This document shows, piece after piece, positions 9,947 to 22,723 of a stretch of DNA of 64,000 nt; position 1 is the stretch's first letter, and every line of letters begins with the position of its first letter. The position numbers and the translations under genes were made by a program. The stretch is from Tetragonia tetragonoides (taxonomy: Eukaryota > Streptophyta > Magnoliopsida > Caryophyllales > Aizoaceae): contig CM076145.1 of assembly GCA_038025085.1 (NCBI GenBank), positions 18,334,500 to 18,398,499 on the forward strand, written 5' to 3'. The notes beneath the pieces are model-generated. The model was not told the origin of the DNA and searched no databases. It saw only the letters and a list, made by a program, of their open reading frames with translations.

Positions 9947-12900
9947 ATGGCGATGAGAAAGGCGGCATTTCGACGGCTGCTTTCAGCTTATAATACTCTC
10001 GCAAAACCAACAAATGGTTCCTCGTATTCTTGCCAAGTATGTGATTTTTCTTCCCCTATACAAACCTTCTTGATAAACCCTTTTCAGGGTATTTGTGATT
10101 TAAAGATAGGTTTCTTTTTCTCTGTATTATTTGCTTTGATTGATTGGAAACAAACTTAGCTTCTTTTTTGAGAGATATTGACTTCAAGTAGTCTTTTGAA
10201 ATGCGGTGACAATGTTTATTTAGAGTGATTTGTTGATGAAACCCACGTTTTGATGACAATTTTTACCAATTGGGTTTTCACTGGAGTAGATTGTTTTGGT
10301 TTTATGATATTTCTCTCACTTAGACATTTTGTCCAACACTTAGCGTGCATAAATACAGGGAGAATATCAGTTTTAAAAGCTAATGTGCTTAGAGTTGTAT
10401 TAGTGAGAGAAGAAGCATAACTTGGTTGATCCAACTGTTAATTGAAATATGAACCAGAACTGGTGAAATACAGTACATTGTTTTGTGTTAGCATTGAGGT
10501 TGAGGTGCCCTGTTATTTGATGTAATTTCGGACCTCTAAATAGAGGTAGAAAATTTGGTTCGCATGAACTTAATGTTGTTTCTGAGATTGCTGCCTGTAT
10601 ATTAAAGATAAAAAATGAGATTCCAAATATATGAGATTACGCTTACAATTTTTAGGGTTTACTGCCAAGTGGACCTCCAATATAAATAAATAAATGGAGG
10701 ATATCAAGTGAAAGTTGTCGGGAATGAAGCATCTTATTGATTTTGTTATACGTATGCTTCCACTGCAGCTACTGATGTTCTTGGTACTCATGTACTTAAA
10801 CCATTGTTTTTTCTTTTGTCGTATGTTTTGGAGTAGAAGACTAGGGGTATGACTTGGAAACTACTAGACCATCGCTTGCTTTGATCCAAATATTCACTCC
10901 CCTCAGGGCCACTGGAGGTTTTACCGGTCGTTAACTTCGGGGCCCATGGGATTAGTCAAACAAAGCTTGGACACCCATGTTATCTAAAAAAAAAACTCTT
11001 GAAGAGCAAATTACCCATTAAGAATTGATGCTCAAACTCCATGATTTTAGCTTGTCATGAGGATAGCTAGGTTTGCGATTGTAAATGTGTGAATGCAAAT
11101 GATAAATGAGCCCGCCCCCTTTGATCTATAAAGGATATGCTCCACCAAGCATCAAAGTTAAACGACCATTCCAAACCACCAAGATGAAGTTATATATAGA
11201 GGAAAGAAGATTTGAGAAAAATAATGACAGTAATCTATAGCGTTGTTTATATTAACCCAAGACTGATTTCGTAAAACTTGTGAGCTCTAATTTATAGAGC
11301 CATGATTTGACAAGCATTTTCCATGAATCATATGGATATGAAACTAGCCCAAATTATGCTGGACCAGTACAAACTAAGCAGCAATGCCTTCCTTTGTTTC
11401 ATGCTAGAAGTATAAATAGGGGATATTTGTACTGCTACTGCCATATTTTCAGCATCTTAAGGGTATAATTTGGTTTTTCAGATGAATAATCTGGATTCTA
11501 AGGAGAATTCTGATCACTCTAGATCCTTCCAAGCATTTTCCCCAGTACTCCATGAGCTGGTGTATATCCCCTTGCAAATGCATAATTATCCTCTACATGA
11601 GTTGCTGAAGCCTGCATGGAGATTATTTCTGTCACATGGGCATGGGTTTTTGTTGACCTGCTGCTAGCATGCTGCAAGGAACTATTTCCCTTTATTAGTT
11701 ATTATCCAAGTTGCCTTAGGGCCTAGACTAAGGGTCAAGGTGCAGTGGTGCACCAATTGCATCAAGACCTGCTGATTTACTTATGCCCCAGAAAACTGTG
11801 CACCAATTGCCCTTAATCTCTTCCAAATGTTCCAAAGCTGAAATGCTCAAAGAGTTGACTAGTTTGCAAATGAGCTTCCTTAGCTTGCAGTTAATCCTCC
11901 TTAGTGGATGCTCCTGCATCAAGAATCATCTTGGTTCCTTTCCAAAAGCAAAAAGCAGTAAAATAATACTTTTAGAATTTTCTCCCTAAACCAATGTCAT
12001 TTAGTGTGCCACCATATAAATCAATTCATCTATTGTGTTATTTAAATGCCTTACTTCAAGCTTTAGATGCCTTAATTTGAAAACTAATGAGTTCTAGGAT
12101 TTGATATTTTGATATCTTACCTTCTCGATGTATCAGATCTATTTTCTTTTGTTATTCCCAATGGTAAATGATATTTGCTCATGAACAGTTTGTGTACCCT
12201 TATGGCCTGGTAGCAACATGCTTTACATAATAGTTTCCTGATAAATTATTCCTTCATTAGAAACTTCCTTTCTGCCTAAACTATTATTAATCTCACACTT
12301 AAGGCTAGCTTCAGTTAACTTATGCTATGACCTTTGTGAAACTTAACAAAGTGTCATGTTGAAGCAACTTCAATTTGGGACCTAGTTAGTATGATAATGC
12401 TAGTTGTTGGTGCTCTTTTAAGTTATCTGTATTCTTGATAACAATCTGTCTTCTTTGAGGTGCGATGTGAGTCGTCCGTAATGGTTATATGTTTGTTAGC
12501 TTTGCTTTGCTTACCCCTTTTGTCGGTCGGTTGTGTGTGATTTTGTCTGCCAGGGTGCTTTGGGTAGCCGAATGGTTTCAACCATTCTGGCTCCAGATTC
12601 AAGTGAAGGTGGATTCCCTTCTGATTTACTTATGCCCCAGAAAACTGTGCTAACTCCAGATCGCACTCAAGGTATGTGGAAGGAGGAAGAACAGCATTGC
12701 AATGTGCGTTCACTAGTTAGTGGCATCTCTTGTGATGTTATGCCTCAAATTTTTTGTAGCTCGTGCATAATACATATGCTCCATGTTTAACATAAGTACT
12801 TCACTTTGGTCACTTCCATTGTGAAATACTCAGATGTCATGGGCAAATTCAAGTATCTTGGTGCAGATGTGTAAATATTTTGTTTTCTACGGGTGGCTAT

Positions 12901-15900
12901 TTTATGCAGATCCAATATGGAGATAGCAGTTTAATAACACCGTGGAACTGAAATCATGCAGATCTTGAGGGTTTAGCTTTGTTTCCTGGTCCATTGTTCA
13001 CATAATTGTACAGTTACTCTCAATACGTGGCATTGTTCGTTACCATTTTTTATTTTACTTTTTTGTGGAATGGGGGTTTATTATTGGCAGTTCTGGCTGT
13101 AATGAACACAGTTTTTTTTTTGCTAATTGATTTCATTTACATGCTTGGTGATTAAGTTAAAGTGATTAATGTATGACATGATCAGTTTTCTTTTGTGGAA
13201 AACACACTCAGACACAGACATATACAGGTCTGCTTTAGTAGTGCTAACTTGTGTTGGTGTTTGTGTAGGATTGTATCAAGATTTGGTAATCTCTATGACA
13301 AATTTTCATTTTGAAGACAAGGGACTTATGACATTAGCTGGAGATGTTTTTGATGTACCAATTAGGAAAGATATTGTCCATCGAGTTGTCAGATGGCAGC
13401 TTGCAAAGCGGCAACAGGTGATTATTACTTGCTACATTCTGCGCCTTTCTGATTGCCTACCTCCACAATCCTTTGTAAAAAGAAAGAACGAAGTATTATA
13501 AAGAAAAAGATCAAAATGTGTAGGGTTTTCACGTTTTAAAGTATTGGGGTAGCAAGTCCAAGGTGAAGCATGGGGAGAGTATGGCGGCTTATTGCAAGTG
13601 TGGAGCATGCTTTCTTGCACCCATATTTTTCCTTTGATGATGATTACTCAAGCATATATTAGGCTGGAAGTTGCTTATGTACATATCCATTTTGTTAGCA
13701 TTAAGCTTTTTATTTCCAATGAAATTGGCCTCTCAATATGTGAACTTGTTTTCATGAACTTCTGATACAGTAGTGGGCTATATAAAATTATAAATTACTA
13801 AATCTTGAAATGATGGCTGTGATAAAAAGTGAATTTTCATGTGTTGATCCAGGGTACGCACTCCACTAAAACACTAAGTGAAGTTAGTGGGACTGGGAAA
13901 AAGCCATATCCACAGAAGGGTTCTGGTCGAGCAAGGCATGGAACATTACGTGGGCCTCAGGTAGATCTATATTACATTTTGCTTGCTCATTACTCAGACC
14001 ATCCACAAGTTATGAGTTTCGAATAAATGGCTTATTTTAATGGGAATGACAGTTTAGGGGAGGTTGTATCATGCATGGCCCCAAACCAAGGAGTCATGCT
14101 TTCAAATTGAACAAAAAGGTTCGACGTTTGGGCTTGAAGATTGCATTGTCTGCACGTGCTGCGGAAGGGAAGGTATGACTTCCTCAACCCCTGCCTCCCC
14201 CCCACCCCCCCAAACAAAAAGGGGAATTGAGGTGCAACCTGCACCAACACATCACAATTCATGAGTTCTAGCTACTTGGATGTTCCTTTGTATTTTGGAT
14301 TTTCTATGGCCATGCTTTCAAGTTTCATGTTGTTGTAGACACGGAATGCATAAGAAATCCTATGACACTGCACACATATTTCTAGATGTGTCTCTTAGTA
14401 GGTGGTCATTGCTATTTGAGTCTTTAAACTTGCTCCGCGGACAATTGAGTCTTTAAAAAAGGGGAATTATTAACATCACAATTCATGAGTTCTAGCTACT
14501 TGGATTTTCCTTTGTATTTTGGAGTTTCTATGGCTATGCTTTCAAGTTTCATGTTGATGTAGACACGGAATGCATGAGAAACCCTATGACACTGCACACA
14601 TATTTCTAGATGTGTCTTAGTAGATGGTCATGGCCGCACTGAGTCTTTAAACTTGCTCCGCCGACAATTGAGTCTTTAAAAAAGGAAAATTTGTTGGGAA
14701 TAATCCCAAGTTTGAGCGGTCTTCCAAAAATAATCCCAACTTGGGAACTTCATGTCATTAATCCAAAGTTTGCATATATCTACCAATAATTGTCCCAATG
14801 TTAACGGGATTAGTTTCAATAAAACATACACAGATGTGGCATTGAATAATTAGAAGAAAAAAATACTCCTTTATCTTTTTCTTCTTCTTTTTCTCATACC
14901 CTCTCTTTCCGCACCACCATTACTTAATCTTCTTGTCAATCTCTCCTCAACTCCTCACCTTTTTGTCCTCTCTTCATGACCACCATCATCACCTCAACAA
15001 GAACAACAACTACCATTAGATGCCCTCTCATCCTTTAAACTTCCACGTTCCACCATAATTTCTATTGTTTATACTCCCTCCGTTCTACAATGAGCTTCTT
15101 GTTTCTTTTGGGCACGGTTATTAACAAATGTTACTTTTGCACAGAATTGACATGTTTGCCCCTCATTTTTACCCACCCTTCCCTGTTTCTTTCCTTCCAC
15201 TTCCCGTCTCTCTTTGCTCTCTACCAGCCCCCAAAACCCCATTCTCTCTTTAACCATTTTCTCCCTCCTCATATGTCTCTTGAAAATCAAAAATAATTTC
15301 CTTACACAAACAAAAAAAAAAAATCATTAGCAAGCAAATGTTCCCCAAATTGAAGTAACCATTTCACAAACGGTGATTTCTCGAGCGCTAAGTATCTCTT
15401 CACAATCTCCACCTGACTCGTCCCATTCTCAATCGAAACCGTGAAATTGTCGAGCCATTCTTGTTCTTATTCTCCACAGGAGTTTCCATCTCCGCTGTTA
15501 TCGCCGCAGGAGAAGGAATGGAAGGTGTTGGTTCACGTGAGGAGAGAGAGGGAGAAGGAGAGAAAATGGAGACAAAATCGATTTTATGGATGGTGGATAG
15601 ATCTATGGGCTGTTGGTCGGTGTCGGTGATGTGGTGGTGGGTCATGGACGAGAAAGAGAGAAGCAAAGAGAGGGGGAGAGATAGCGTGGGAGGAGAAAGA
15701 AAATGAGGCTGAGTTGAGAAAGTAGGAAGTGTGGAGAGGTGGTGGGGGTTGTGGAGAGAGAAACTGGTGGTATGTGATCTGAAATGGTGCTGAGAGAGAA
15801 TAGGTAGTTGGGGGAATTGGGGCAGAGATAAAATAAGGGAATGAGGCTGTAAAATAAGTGGGGATAATCTAGTAATTTTGCTACAAAAAAGTTACTAAAA

Positions 15901-18410
15901 AAGGAAACAGAAAGCTCATTGTGGAACAACTCAATAAGGAATACATGAAGCCCATTTTGGAACAGAGGGAGTAATTGCTAACTGATGAAAAAAAACAAAT
16001 ACATTTGACTTTCTGGGTGATCAACGTGACAACAATTTCAATTATGCAAACAAAAAGATCGACAGGCCGCATTGCAATCAAATCATTAGGCGAAAGTGGC
16101 AAAAAAAAAAACGGGGTAAGGAGAGAGAAAGTAAGAGAAATTTGTAAAAGAAAAAGAGAGGTAAATTTAATGCCACATTAGCAAATACTTTAAAGGAAAA
16201 CTAACACCGTAGCACTAGGACTTTATTGGTGGAGACATACAAATTTGGGATAATTGACATGAATTTTTCAAGTTGGGATTATTCTTGGAAAACCACCCAA
16301 ACTTGGGATTATTCAAAGGAAATTTTCCAAAAAAAAATTACTCGTGCACTTGAGCCCGTAACCCTTCAAAACCTTTGCGACATTTGAATTTTCGGCATTT
16401 ATTACCAGTGACGCAGTGACTAATATTGTAGTTATTTAAACCAAAATTCCTGCCCCTCTTTTTTTTTTTTTTTTTTTTTTTTTGGTTTTGGCGAGCAATA
16501 GTACACCCTAGCCACCTCTTATACTAAATTAGACTCAATTGAACAAAATTAGGGAGTCCAGATTGAGAGATAAAGCACCTTTGTTGTCAACACACTTTTG
16601 TTGTCTCCTTCAATTGAGAGATAAAGCACCTTTTCGGAGTCCAAATTCTCTCACTCATAACTTTCTCTTCTTCTCTTTGCTTTGAGCTTTTGGATCCCCC
16701 CCCCCTCCAGCTCTCTCTCTCTCTCAGCTGACTTTGCATGAGGATGGTAATATCCCTCGAAAAGAGAAATGGGAGTTCAAAGATATGTTAACAAAAAGAA
16801 TAAAATGGCAATAAATGCCAGATTTCCAAATTGGCCGGAGACTTTGAACAAAATGGTATGGGCTTAACTGCATGAGTCATGCTCTTTTGATAGTAAGTTT
16901 AAAGACTTAAGTGGCAATGACCTAGATCAAAAAGACACATCTTGAAATGGGGCCAATTTTTTTTTATTTTTTAATCTGCTTTTGCTGATATCTTAAATTC
17001 TGACTCTTCGAGATATCTTGATAAATAAGATTGGGGTTGTGAAGGGAAAAAGATTCGCGGAGACTGAAATTTTGATAATTGCCATGACGGATTTTGTTGC
17101 TTTTTCTGCTATTACTTAGTTTTCTAGATAAAGTAGTTAATTATAATGCATACTATTTAATGGTTGATCCCCTTGATAGACAACTGTTTATTTGGAAAAG
17201 TGGTAACATATGTCTTCATCTAAGTTGCTCGGTTTGTGTATATGATGCAACTTTAAATGGTTCATTGCTGATCTGGATTTAGGACCATTCTTATATTTTA
17301 TTGTTTAATTTATTCATAATTTTTTGAGAACTACATGCCGTTTCAAATGGAATCCTCTTGTAGAATAGCTGAGGACAAACATTTAAGTTTTTTTTTTTAA
17401 TATTTCGCTAGTGTATAGCTTGGCGAACTTGACATGAGAACCCCCATTATTATGGACCATTATGGCTAGATTGAGTTAGGTTACACTGTGTAAATGTATT
17501 GTTCTTTGGAGCTTGATATGTTTGATTCTTATGGTTAAGCAATAAGATCCTCCCACTATCCCATTATTTCTTGGCTACCGAGCCATATTCACTTTTCCAC
17601 GTGAAATAGAATGCCATATTTGAAGTTCTAAGTTGCATAACTTGCCAATTATAAATCTGATCTTGTGCAATGTACAGCTTCTGGTTTTCGATGATCTAGA
17701 GGTCCCTACCCACAAGACCAAGAACATTGTCAACTGGGCCAGCCAGATGGAGGATTCAAAGAAATTTTTGTTGGTTGATGGTGGTCCTATAAATGAAAAC
17801 CTGAAGCTGGCTACACAAAACATACACTATGCAAATGTGTTGCCTTCGGTTGTAAGTTGTAGCAACCCTTATTTTTCTTTCATTTATCTTTTTTGTTCTT
17901 TGGGGAGGAGGGTGTTTCTTGCTCATTTGTTGTGAAAAGTTTGCAACCAACGGAAAACTTCTGGCCTCTAGGCCCCAAAGAAAGCCTTCATCCCTCTACT
18001 GACTCCCCGGGACCCACAAAAAAGCACATTGGTCTCTAATAAATAAAAAATAATCTTTTCCCTGGGAGGGAAGGAAGGGGAGGGAGTAGGGGGCCAGGAG
18101 AAAAGGATTATCTCTCACTCAGAGTTGCCTGGTTCAATTGTGCTCTAAGAGGCATGATCTTGAATGAGTCGTTTGAAAACCTAGAATTTCAAATAGCAAA
18201 TAGGAGTGACGTTATTTTGCTCCCATGACTTCGCTAATGCTTATGCACGTTTTCTTTTTGATGATTCTGCAGGGTCTGAATGTCTACAGCATTTTGTTGC
18301 ATGACACATTGATAATGTCTCGTGATGCTGTAAACCGGATAGTTAAGCGGATGCATACCCCAATAAACCGATACGGTTATGACAAAGAGGTGGTAATCTA
18401 CTCTTGTTAG
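9947..18410 (+). CDS. RPL4: Mitochondrial large-subunit ribosomal protein uL4 (bacterial L4 type), 7 exons
   Basis: Exons: 9947-10036, 12554-12671, 13269-13417, 13853-13960, 14053-14172, 17678-17851, 18273-18410. All have GT/AG borders, phases match, and together they give 897 bp (298 residues). Residues 1-30 ([20 protein letters not shown]) are basic, hydroxylated and free of acidic residues, like a mitochondrial presequence. Core uL4 signatures follow: [71 protein letters not shown] and [20 protein letters not shown]. uL4 binds 23S-type rRNA early in assembly and its loop lines the exit tunnel. The length fits plant mitochondrial uL4; the plastid paralogue is less likely given the presequence. 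No disabling change is visible. The last seven codons after [10 protein letters not shown] could differ if a further intron exists. Intron 5 has been enlarged to 3.5 kb by transposons. Confidence 0.92.
10037..12553 (+). other. uL4m intron 1 (2.5 kb)
   Basis: Donor GTATGTG and acceptor TGCCAG. It holds no recognisable gene. The one notable object is a copy of part of exon 2 (11772-11801). The rest is AT-rich unique-looking sequence. Confidence 0.75.
11748..11810 (+). repeat. Stray copy of exon 2 sequence within intron 1, flanked by direct repeats
   Basis: The 30 bp at 11772-11801 are identical to exon 2 positions 12621-12650 (encoding DLLMPQKTV). They lie between two copies of GTGCACCAATTGC (11748-11760 and 11798-11810). 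The pattern is that of filler copied in during double-strand break repair. It has no splice sites of its own, so it should not be an exon. Confidence 0.8.
14251..14690. repeat. Tandem duplication of about 215 bp in uL4m intron 5
   Basis: 14251-14465 and 14473-14690 are near-identical (start TCACAATTCATGAGTTCTAG, end GAGTCTTTAAAAAAGG). The second copy ends where the Mutator-like element begins. Confidence 0.85.
14684..16328. mobile_element. Mutator-like non-autonomous element in uL4m intron 5
   Basis: Long terminal inverted repeats of about 125 bp: 14684-14810 and 16203-16328 are reverse complements with scattered differences (key text AATAATCCCAAGTTTG, CAACTTG, TTCATGTCA). Without the nested Stowaway-like element it is about 750 bp and has no coding capacity. 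Long inverted ends without a transposase suggest a Mutator-type MITE. The flanks are A-rich, so a 9-bp duplication cannot be judged. Confidence 0.65.
15074..15971. mobile_element. Stowaway-like (Tc1/mariner) element nested in the Mutator-like element
   Basis: Begins CTCCCTCCGTTCTACAATG and ends with the inverse of CTCCCTCTGTTCCAAAATG, bounded by TA on both sides (15072-15073 and 15972-15973). CTCCCTCCGT plus a TA target is the Stowaway hallmark. At 898 bp it is longer than typical Stowaway MITEs, so it may be a larger internally deleted mariner derivative. No transposase motif is visible inside. Confidence 0.85.
16329..17677 (+). other. Remainder of uL4m intron 5
   Basis: Contains a T tract (about 16461-16483), a small direct repeat (GAGAGATAAAGCACCTTT near 16565 and 16616) and CT-rich DNA. 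Nothing coding is seen. Confidence 0.6.
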
Positions 18411-18850
18411 TTGGCACAATAAACCCCAGGTGGCACTTGGATCAATCTGTGAGGAAGACTCACTTTGTGCCAGCTTAAACTTCCGAAGATTGCACATGTT
18501 TCGAATTGCTTAGTCTGGTTCCCTTAGCTTAGGAGTTAGTATTTTGCCCTGGATGCCTCCACCAACCTGAGCGGTGAGCACAAAACATGTATTACTCGGC
18601 ACACAAATGTAGTGTTTTCTCAACTTGCATTACAGATCAATTTAATTAGTTGGATTGAGCCTCTCTTTGATTTGTGGTTGCATTTCGCTAGACGTGGCTC
18701 CCACTTTAATCCATGTATTATGTAGCTCATTTTGATAAGCGATGAATTTCCGCGAAATAAATTCTATATGCTCTAGCTTGATCAAGATTTGATGTCTACC
18801 CAAACATGGCTAATAAAGCCACAGGGCATAGACGCATGCTTTTCCCATCA
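18411..18850 (+). other. uL4m 3' flank
   Basis: Downstream of the uL4m stop codon. Presumably 3'UTR and terminator region. No motif is clear enough to place the cleavage site. Confidence 0.4.
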
Positions 18851-18865
18851 GGTTAACCCTGAGGT

Positions 18866-19330
18866 AGGGCTGGCCACGAGCCGAACCAAGACGAACACCA
18901 GAAGAGCTCGGCTCGGCTCGATTTAAAATTTTCAGGTTCGAGTTTGGGTTCGAGTTCGACTCGAACTGAAAATTTAAGCTCGAGCTCGGCTCGAATTCTA
19001 AATTCAAAGCTCGAGTTCGAGTTCGTACAAATTAACATAATTGAACCCTTCTTTGATGTTACTTTTAAGAATTTAGCGTTTTTTCATGACCTTTGGTGTA
19101 TTGCTACTCTATTATTATTATAATATTAAAAGTTATGACACAATTTAGAACTGTATATACATCTCTTATGGTTTTTTTTAGGCTTGCGAGCCCCACGAGC
19201 CGAATAGTGCCAAGCTCGTGCTCGGCTCGTTAAAAGTTCGATCCTTAAAATTGAGTTAGAGTTCGGCTCGTTTAAAATCGAATCGAGTTCGAGCCGAGCT
19301 TGATTCGAACCTACATGTTTTGTGCTCGTT
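18866..19330. repeat. GAGCTCGGCTCG-rich transposon-like segment
   Basis: Begins TAGGGCTGGCCACGAGCCGA and is packed with AGCTCGGCTCG, GTTCGAGTTCGA and their inverses on both sides of an AT-rich centre (19030-19185). This looks like hAT-type subterminal arrays, with the left terminus present. No matching right terminus was found before the (TA)n tract, so the element appears truncated. Confidence 0.45.
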
Positions 19331-19341
19331 TTCTACCAAAG

Positions 19342-19448
<107 letters not shown>

Positions 19449-19499
19449 TTTTGAAGTATTTATGGAATCCAATTCGATGGGGTAAAAATTATAATCTTT

Positions 19500-20751
19500 T
19501 GAGTTACGTAACGAAAGTTATTTTATTTGGTAATTTGAAAAAATACTAATAAATATGTAATAAATACATCTAATGATAAGGCGTTAATGACTGACACTTG
19601 GATGATGTGTTATGCTATGTGGCGAACGTTGTGCTTATGTGTCGTTTACATGGCATTCTCACACGAACATGGTCCTCCTAGTTGGCGTCCTATGTTTCAT
19701 TACAAGGTAAGTCTTGAAAGGGCCGCACTGTGTTTTAATAGTAAGGTAAGATATAGATTGTATTTATTTTCCTTTTCTTTTTTTTTTGTTGTTGTTACTT
19801 TTCTCTCTCTTTTCTATCTCCTAGCGGACCCCACTCCCCATCTCTATCCCTCCCTCTCTTTCAACCGGGTGGGCCCCATCCGGGCACTATACCTTCTTTT
19901 TCTTTTTTTAATTTCTTTCTCTTTTCTTCTCCCTCCGTCTTCCTTTCTCTTTTCCTAATCTTCTTTTATTATAATTTTGTTTTACTTTCCAAAATCAAAA
20001 TGTCTATTTTGTCTTCTTTTTTACCCAATCTATATAAATCTTTTTCACTTTTCTCTTTTATTCACCCAAAATTTGCCCCCTAATAATCTATTTTTTTATT
20101 TATTTTAACTTTTAATTTTTATTAATTTAATTTTCTTTTTTTTTTTAATCCACAAATCCTAGTTCCCCACCCTTGCATTTTCCTATAAATATCCCCCTAT
20201 TTCCCACATTTTAATGGCCCTTCTTAGTAGAATTTTTCCTAAGTATTTTTCACTCATCTCTCAACTACTACTTCACTAACTTGTGTAATTTTACTAAGTA
20301 CCAAAATAGAAGGGCCTTTGTATTTAGTATTTAGTTCTTTCAACAATTATAGATTCAAGACCTACATCCACCAAAGGCTAATTAACTTCAACTCTTTTGT
20401 AATTTTTATTTTATCCTTTATTATTATTTTTTTCTTTAATTTTATTGTAAATTCCTCTCGCATTTTATTCATGATGTAACATTCATTTTTCTACTAACCT
20501 AACTTCAAATTCTAACAACGGATTGATGTGATTTGCTCTGGGATGGTCTAACGGGTCTCCCAATTCGCAAGCGGTCAAGAAACTAAATGGAACAACCTTC
20601 ATCGAGGGTTCAAACGGTAGTTAAACAAGATAAAATCAATAAATCGGAAAGGATGAGTGAATGTTAACATTATGTGATTACTGATTATTGTTTGGTTCCT
20701 ATACTCACTCACCTTGTTATATTATTCATCAAAAATGATAATAAAAAAAAA
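19500..20751. other. Pyrimidine-rich intergenic DNA, no gene seen
   Basis: 19740-20160 is strongly C/T-rich. A TATAAATA motif near 20186 (CCTATAAATATCCCC) could belong to an old LTR promoter, but I find no matching partner repeat in the window. Confidence 0.4.
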
Positions 20752-21683
20752 TGTTTATTTTGCACGGCGTAGATGTAGCTAGCATATGCAAATACGGGTC
20801 GATCCCACGAGGATGAGTTTACACAATTACGTCATGAACTACTACTAAATTAACAAACTGACTCAAAATAACAACTAATATAAAACATAACAGTAACTAT
20901 GAAAAGGAACAAACAAAGCGTAAACAAGTAAAATGTCATATCTTTTTGCCAGCTAAAATCCAATTGTGTCACCCAATCGAAATCTAGCTAGTAAAAGAAA
21001 CATATAAAATAGTAATTGGTTGCATTGAACGTTGAATTGAACAATAAAAGGAAATACTTACTTGAATGATCGATTAAAGTGACAATTGTAAACAAAGAGT
21101 ATGAAGAACAATACTTGCAGCTGAGTATTGAGAGTATTGAACTAGTGAAGTTAAAGTGCTAGGATGAATAATAAAACTTTGAAGTTTGAACCCTAAAACT
21201 ATATTACGGCTAAACTAAAACCTACTTTAAAGACTACTGTAATAATGATGTAAACCACGCCCCAGCGGAATTAGTGCTTATATACTTGACGCTTCTCGGC
21301 TGTTAGGATTTCTTCTCAGTTAAAGAACAGCTATTGGAGTATTGGGCCCAACGATTATTAAATGAAAGATGCACCTTTAATTGTGGTGATGTGACCCCAA
21401 CTCAAGTTGTTAAACCTTTAGTCATATGCGTGCACTAGTAATAATCCCAGCCCACTAAATGGAGTGATAATTGGGGCGTAGATAACCTGTTGCTGAATAT
21501 CTCACTAGTCACTCCATGCCAAGCATTTTCATTTTGTCTTTATAGGCACTTCAACAATATGTTTGTTACACTTCAACTCTCTGTAAAACGAAACAAAATT
21601 GAATCAAAGTACTATACTTAACAATTATTTACAACCAAACTTATAGATAAAAGGGGACAAAATGAATAATTTTAAGCTCAACA
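20752..21683 (-). repeat. 3' LTR of the LARD-like element
   Basis: Homologous to 34167-35067. Its outer end is altered (TGTTTATTTTGCACGG instead of TGTTGAGTTAATATACCGCA...). Near 21390-21440 it holds about 47 bp that are absent from the other LTR. Confidence 0.85.
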
Positions 21684-22567
21684 AATACCCCCACACTAAG
21701 CTTTTGCTCGTCCTCGAGTAAAACTGACTACTAACTAATAATTGAAAAACAAGAAACAAAAAAAAAAAACCTAACTCACTGTCGCAGGAATCGCGATTGC
21801 ACTTAGCATGTGCAATAAGCCCTTTAAACCCATAGGTTTTCCCTAGTGGACGAGTAAGATCTCGTGAGGGTTTGCAGAAGATATACCCATATAATCTAAC
21901 ACACAAAAACAAAAGCTAACCAAACCACAATTTTATCAAAACAGAGTAAATTCAATCTTTTCAAAACTCATAACACTTCATGAACTAAGATTCTCAAACA
22001 AACTCACGATTAAGTAGCAAGCAAATATCATTGAGAAGATAGAACAATACACTTGGTGGACTCTCACAAGGAATATTGTATCACTCTAACACTCATGTGT
22101 TTTATGAGGGATGTGTTTTACTCAAAAATTCATTCCAATGAAAGTGTTCTGCCATAGGCTTGCATATCTTCTCATTCTCCACCACTGGGATCACAATGCA
22201 TGATACAAATCAAAAGGACTTTGTAAAGGTTGTAATGAGGCTTAAAGTCAATGTGGGACTATATTTGGGAATTTAGCTCGAAAGCCATGGAACTAGCGGA
22301 GCAAAAATAAATCAAAAACCCGTATATGAATATGTAAAATAACATAAATTCAGATTCTCCACCCCACAACTCCAAACGAATTGCTAACATTGAACAACAT
22401 CCACCTCTTACTTTTAATGTAACTAGTCAAGGAAGGGATAGATTAAGCTAATAGGCCTGACGTAAACTCATCACAATTTATACCTTCTTTGACTACTTCT
22501 TTTTTTTTTTTCTTTTTTTTTTGGACAACACTAGGAGGAAATTTAAATAAAAATCAAGTACTTATAA
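21684..22567 (-). other. LARD-like internal region, polypurine-tract side
   Basis: The polypurine tract lies at 21684-21699 (complement of AATACCCCCACACTAA). The rest is non-coding. Confidence 0.6.
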
Positions 22568-22723
22568 TTAAACTATGGGATATTACACGTTGTACCCCTG
22601 TGGTTTGGCGAATTGTCTGCCGCATCCGCATTTTAAGTTTTGTATATGTCGTACCCCTGTGATTTAATGTTAATGTACATGGTATACAATTTTGACATTT
22701 ACGGTCAATTACTCCATTCTTTC

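Noticed and set aside
15400..15706. Several overlapping frames in the Stowaway-like element
   Set aside because: Purine/pyrimidine-biased DNA gives long chance frames on both strands; no transposase motif (no D,D-D/E pattern).
14675..16337. A 9-bp target duplication for the Mutator-like element in intron 5
   Set aside because: Both flanks are A runs (TTTAAAAAA and AAAAAAAAA), so a match would be meaningless.
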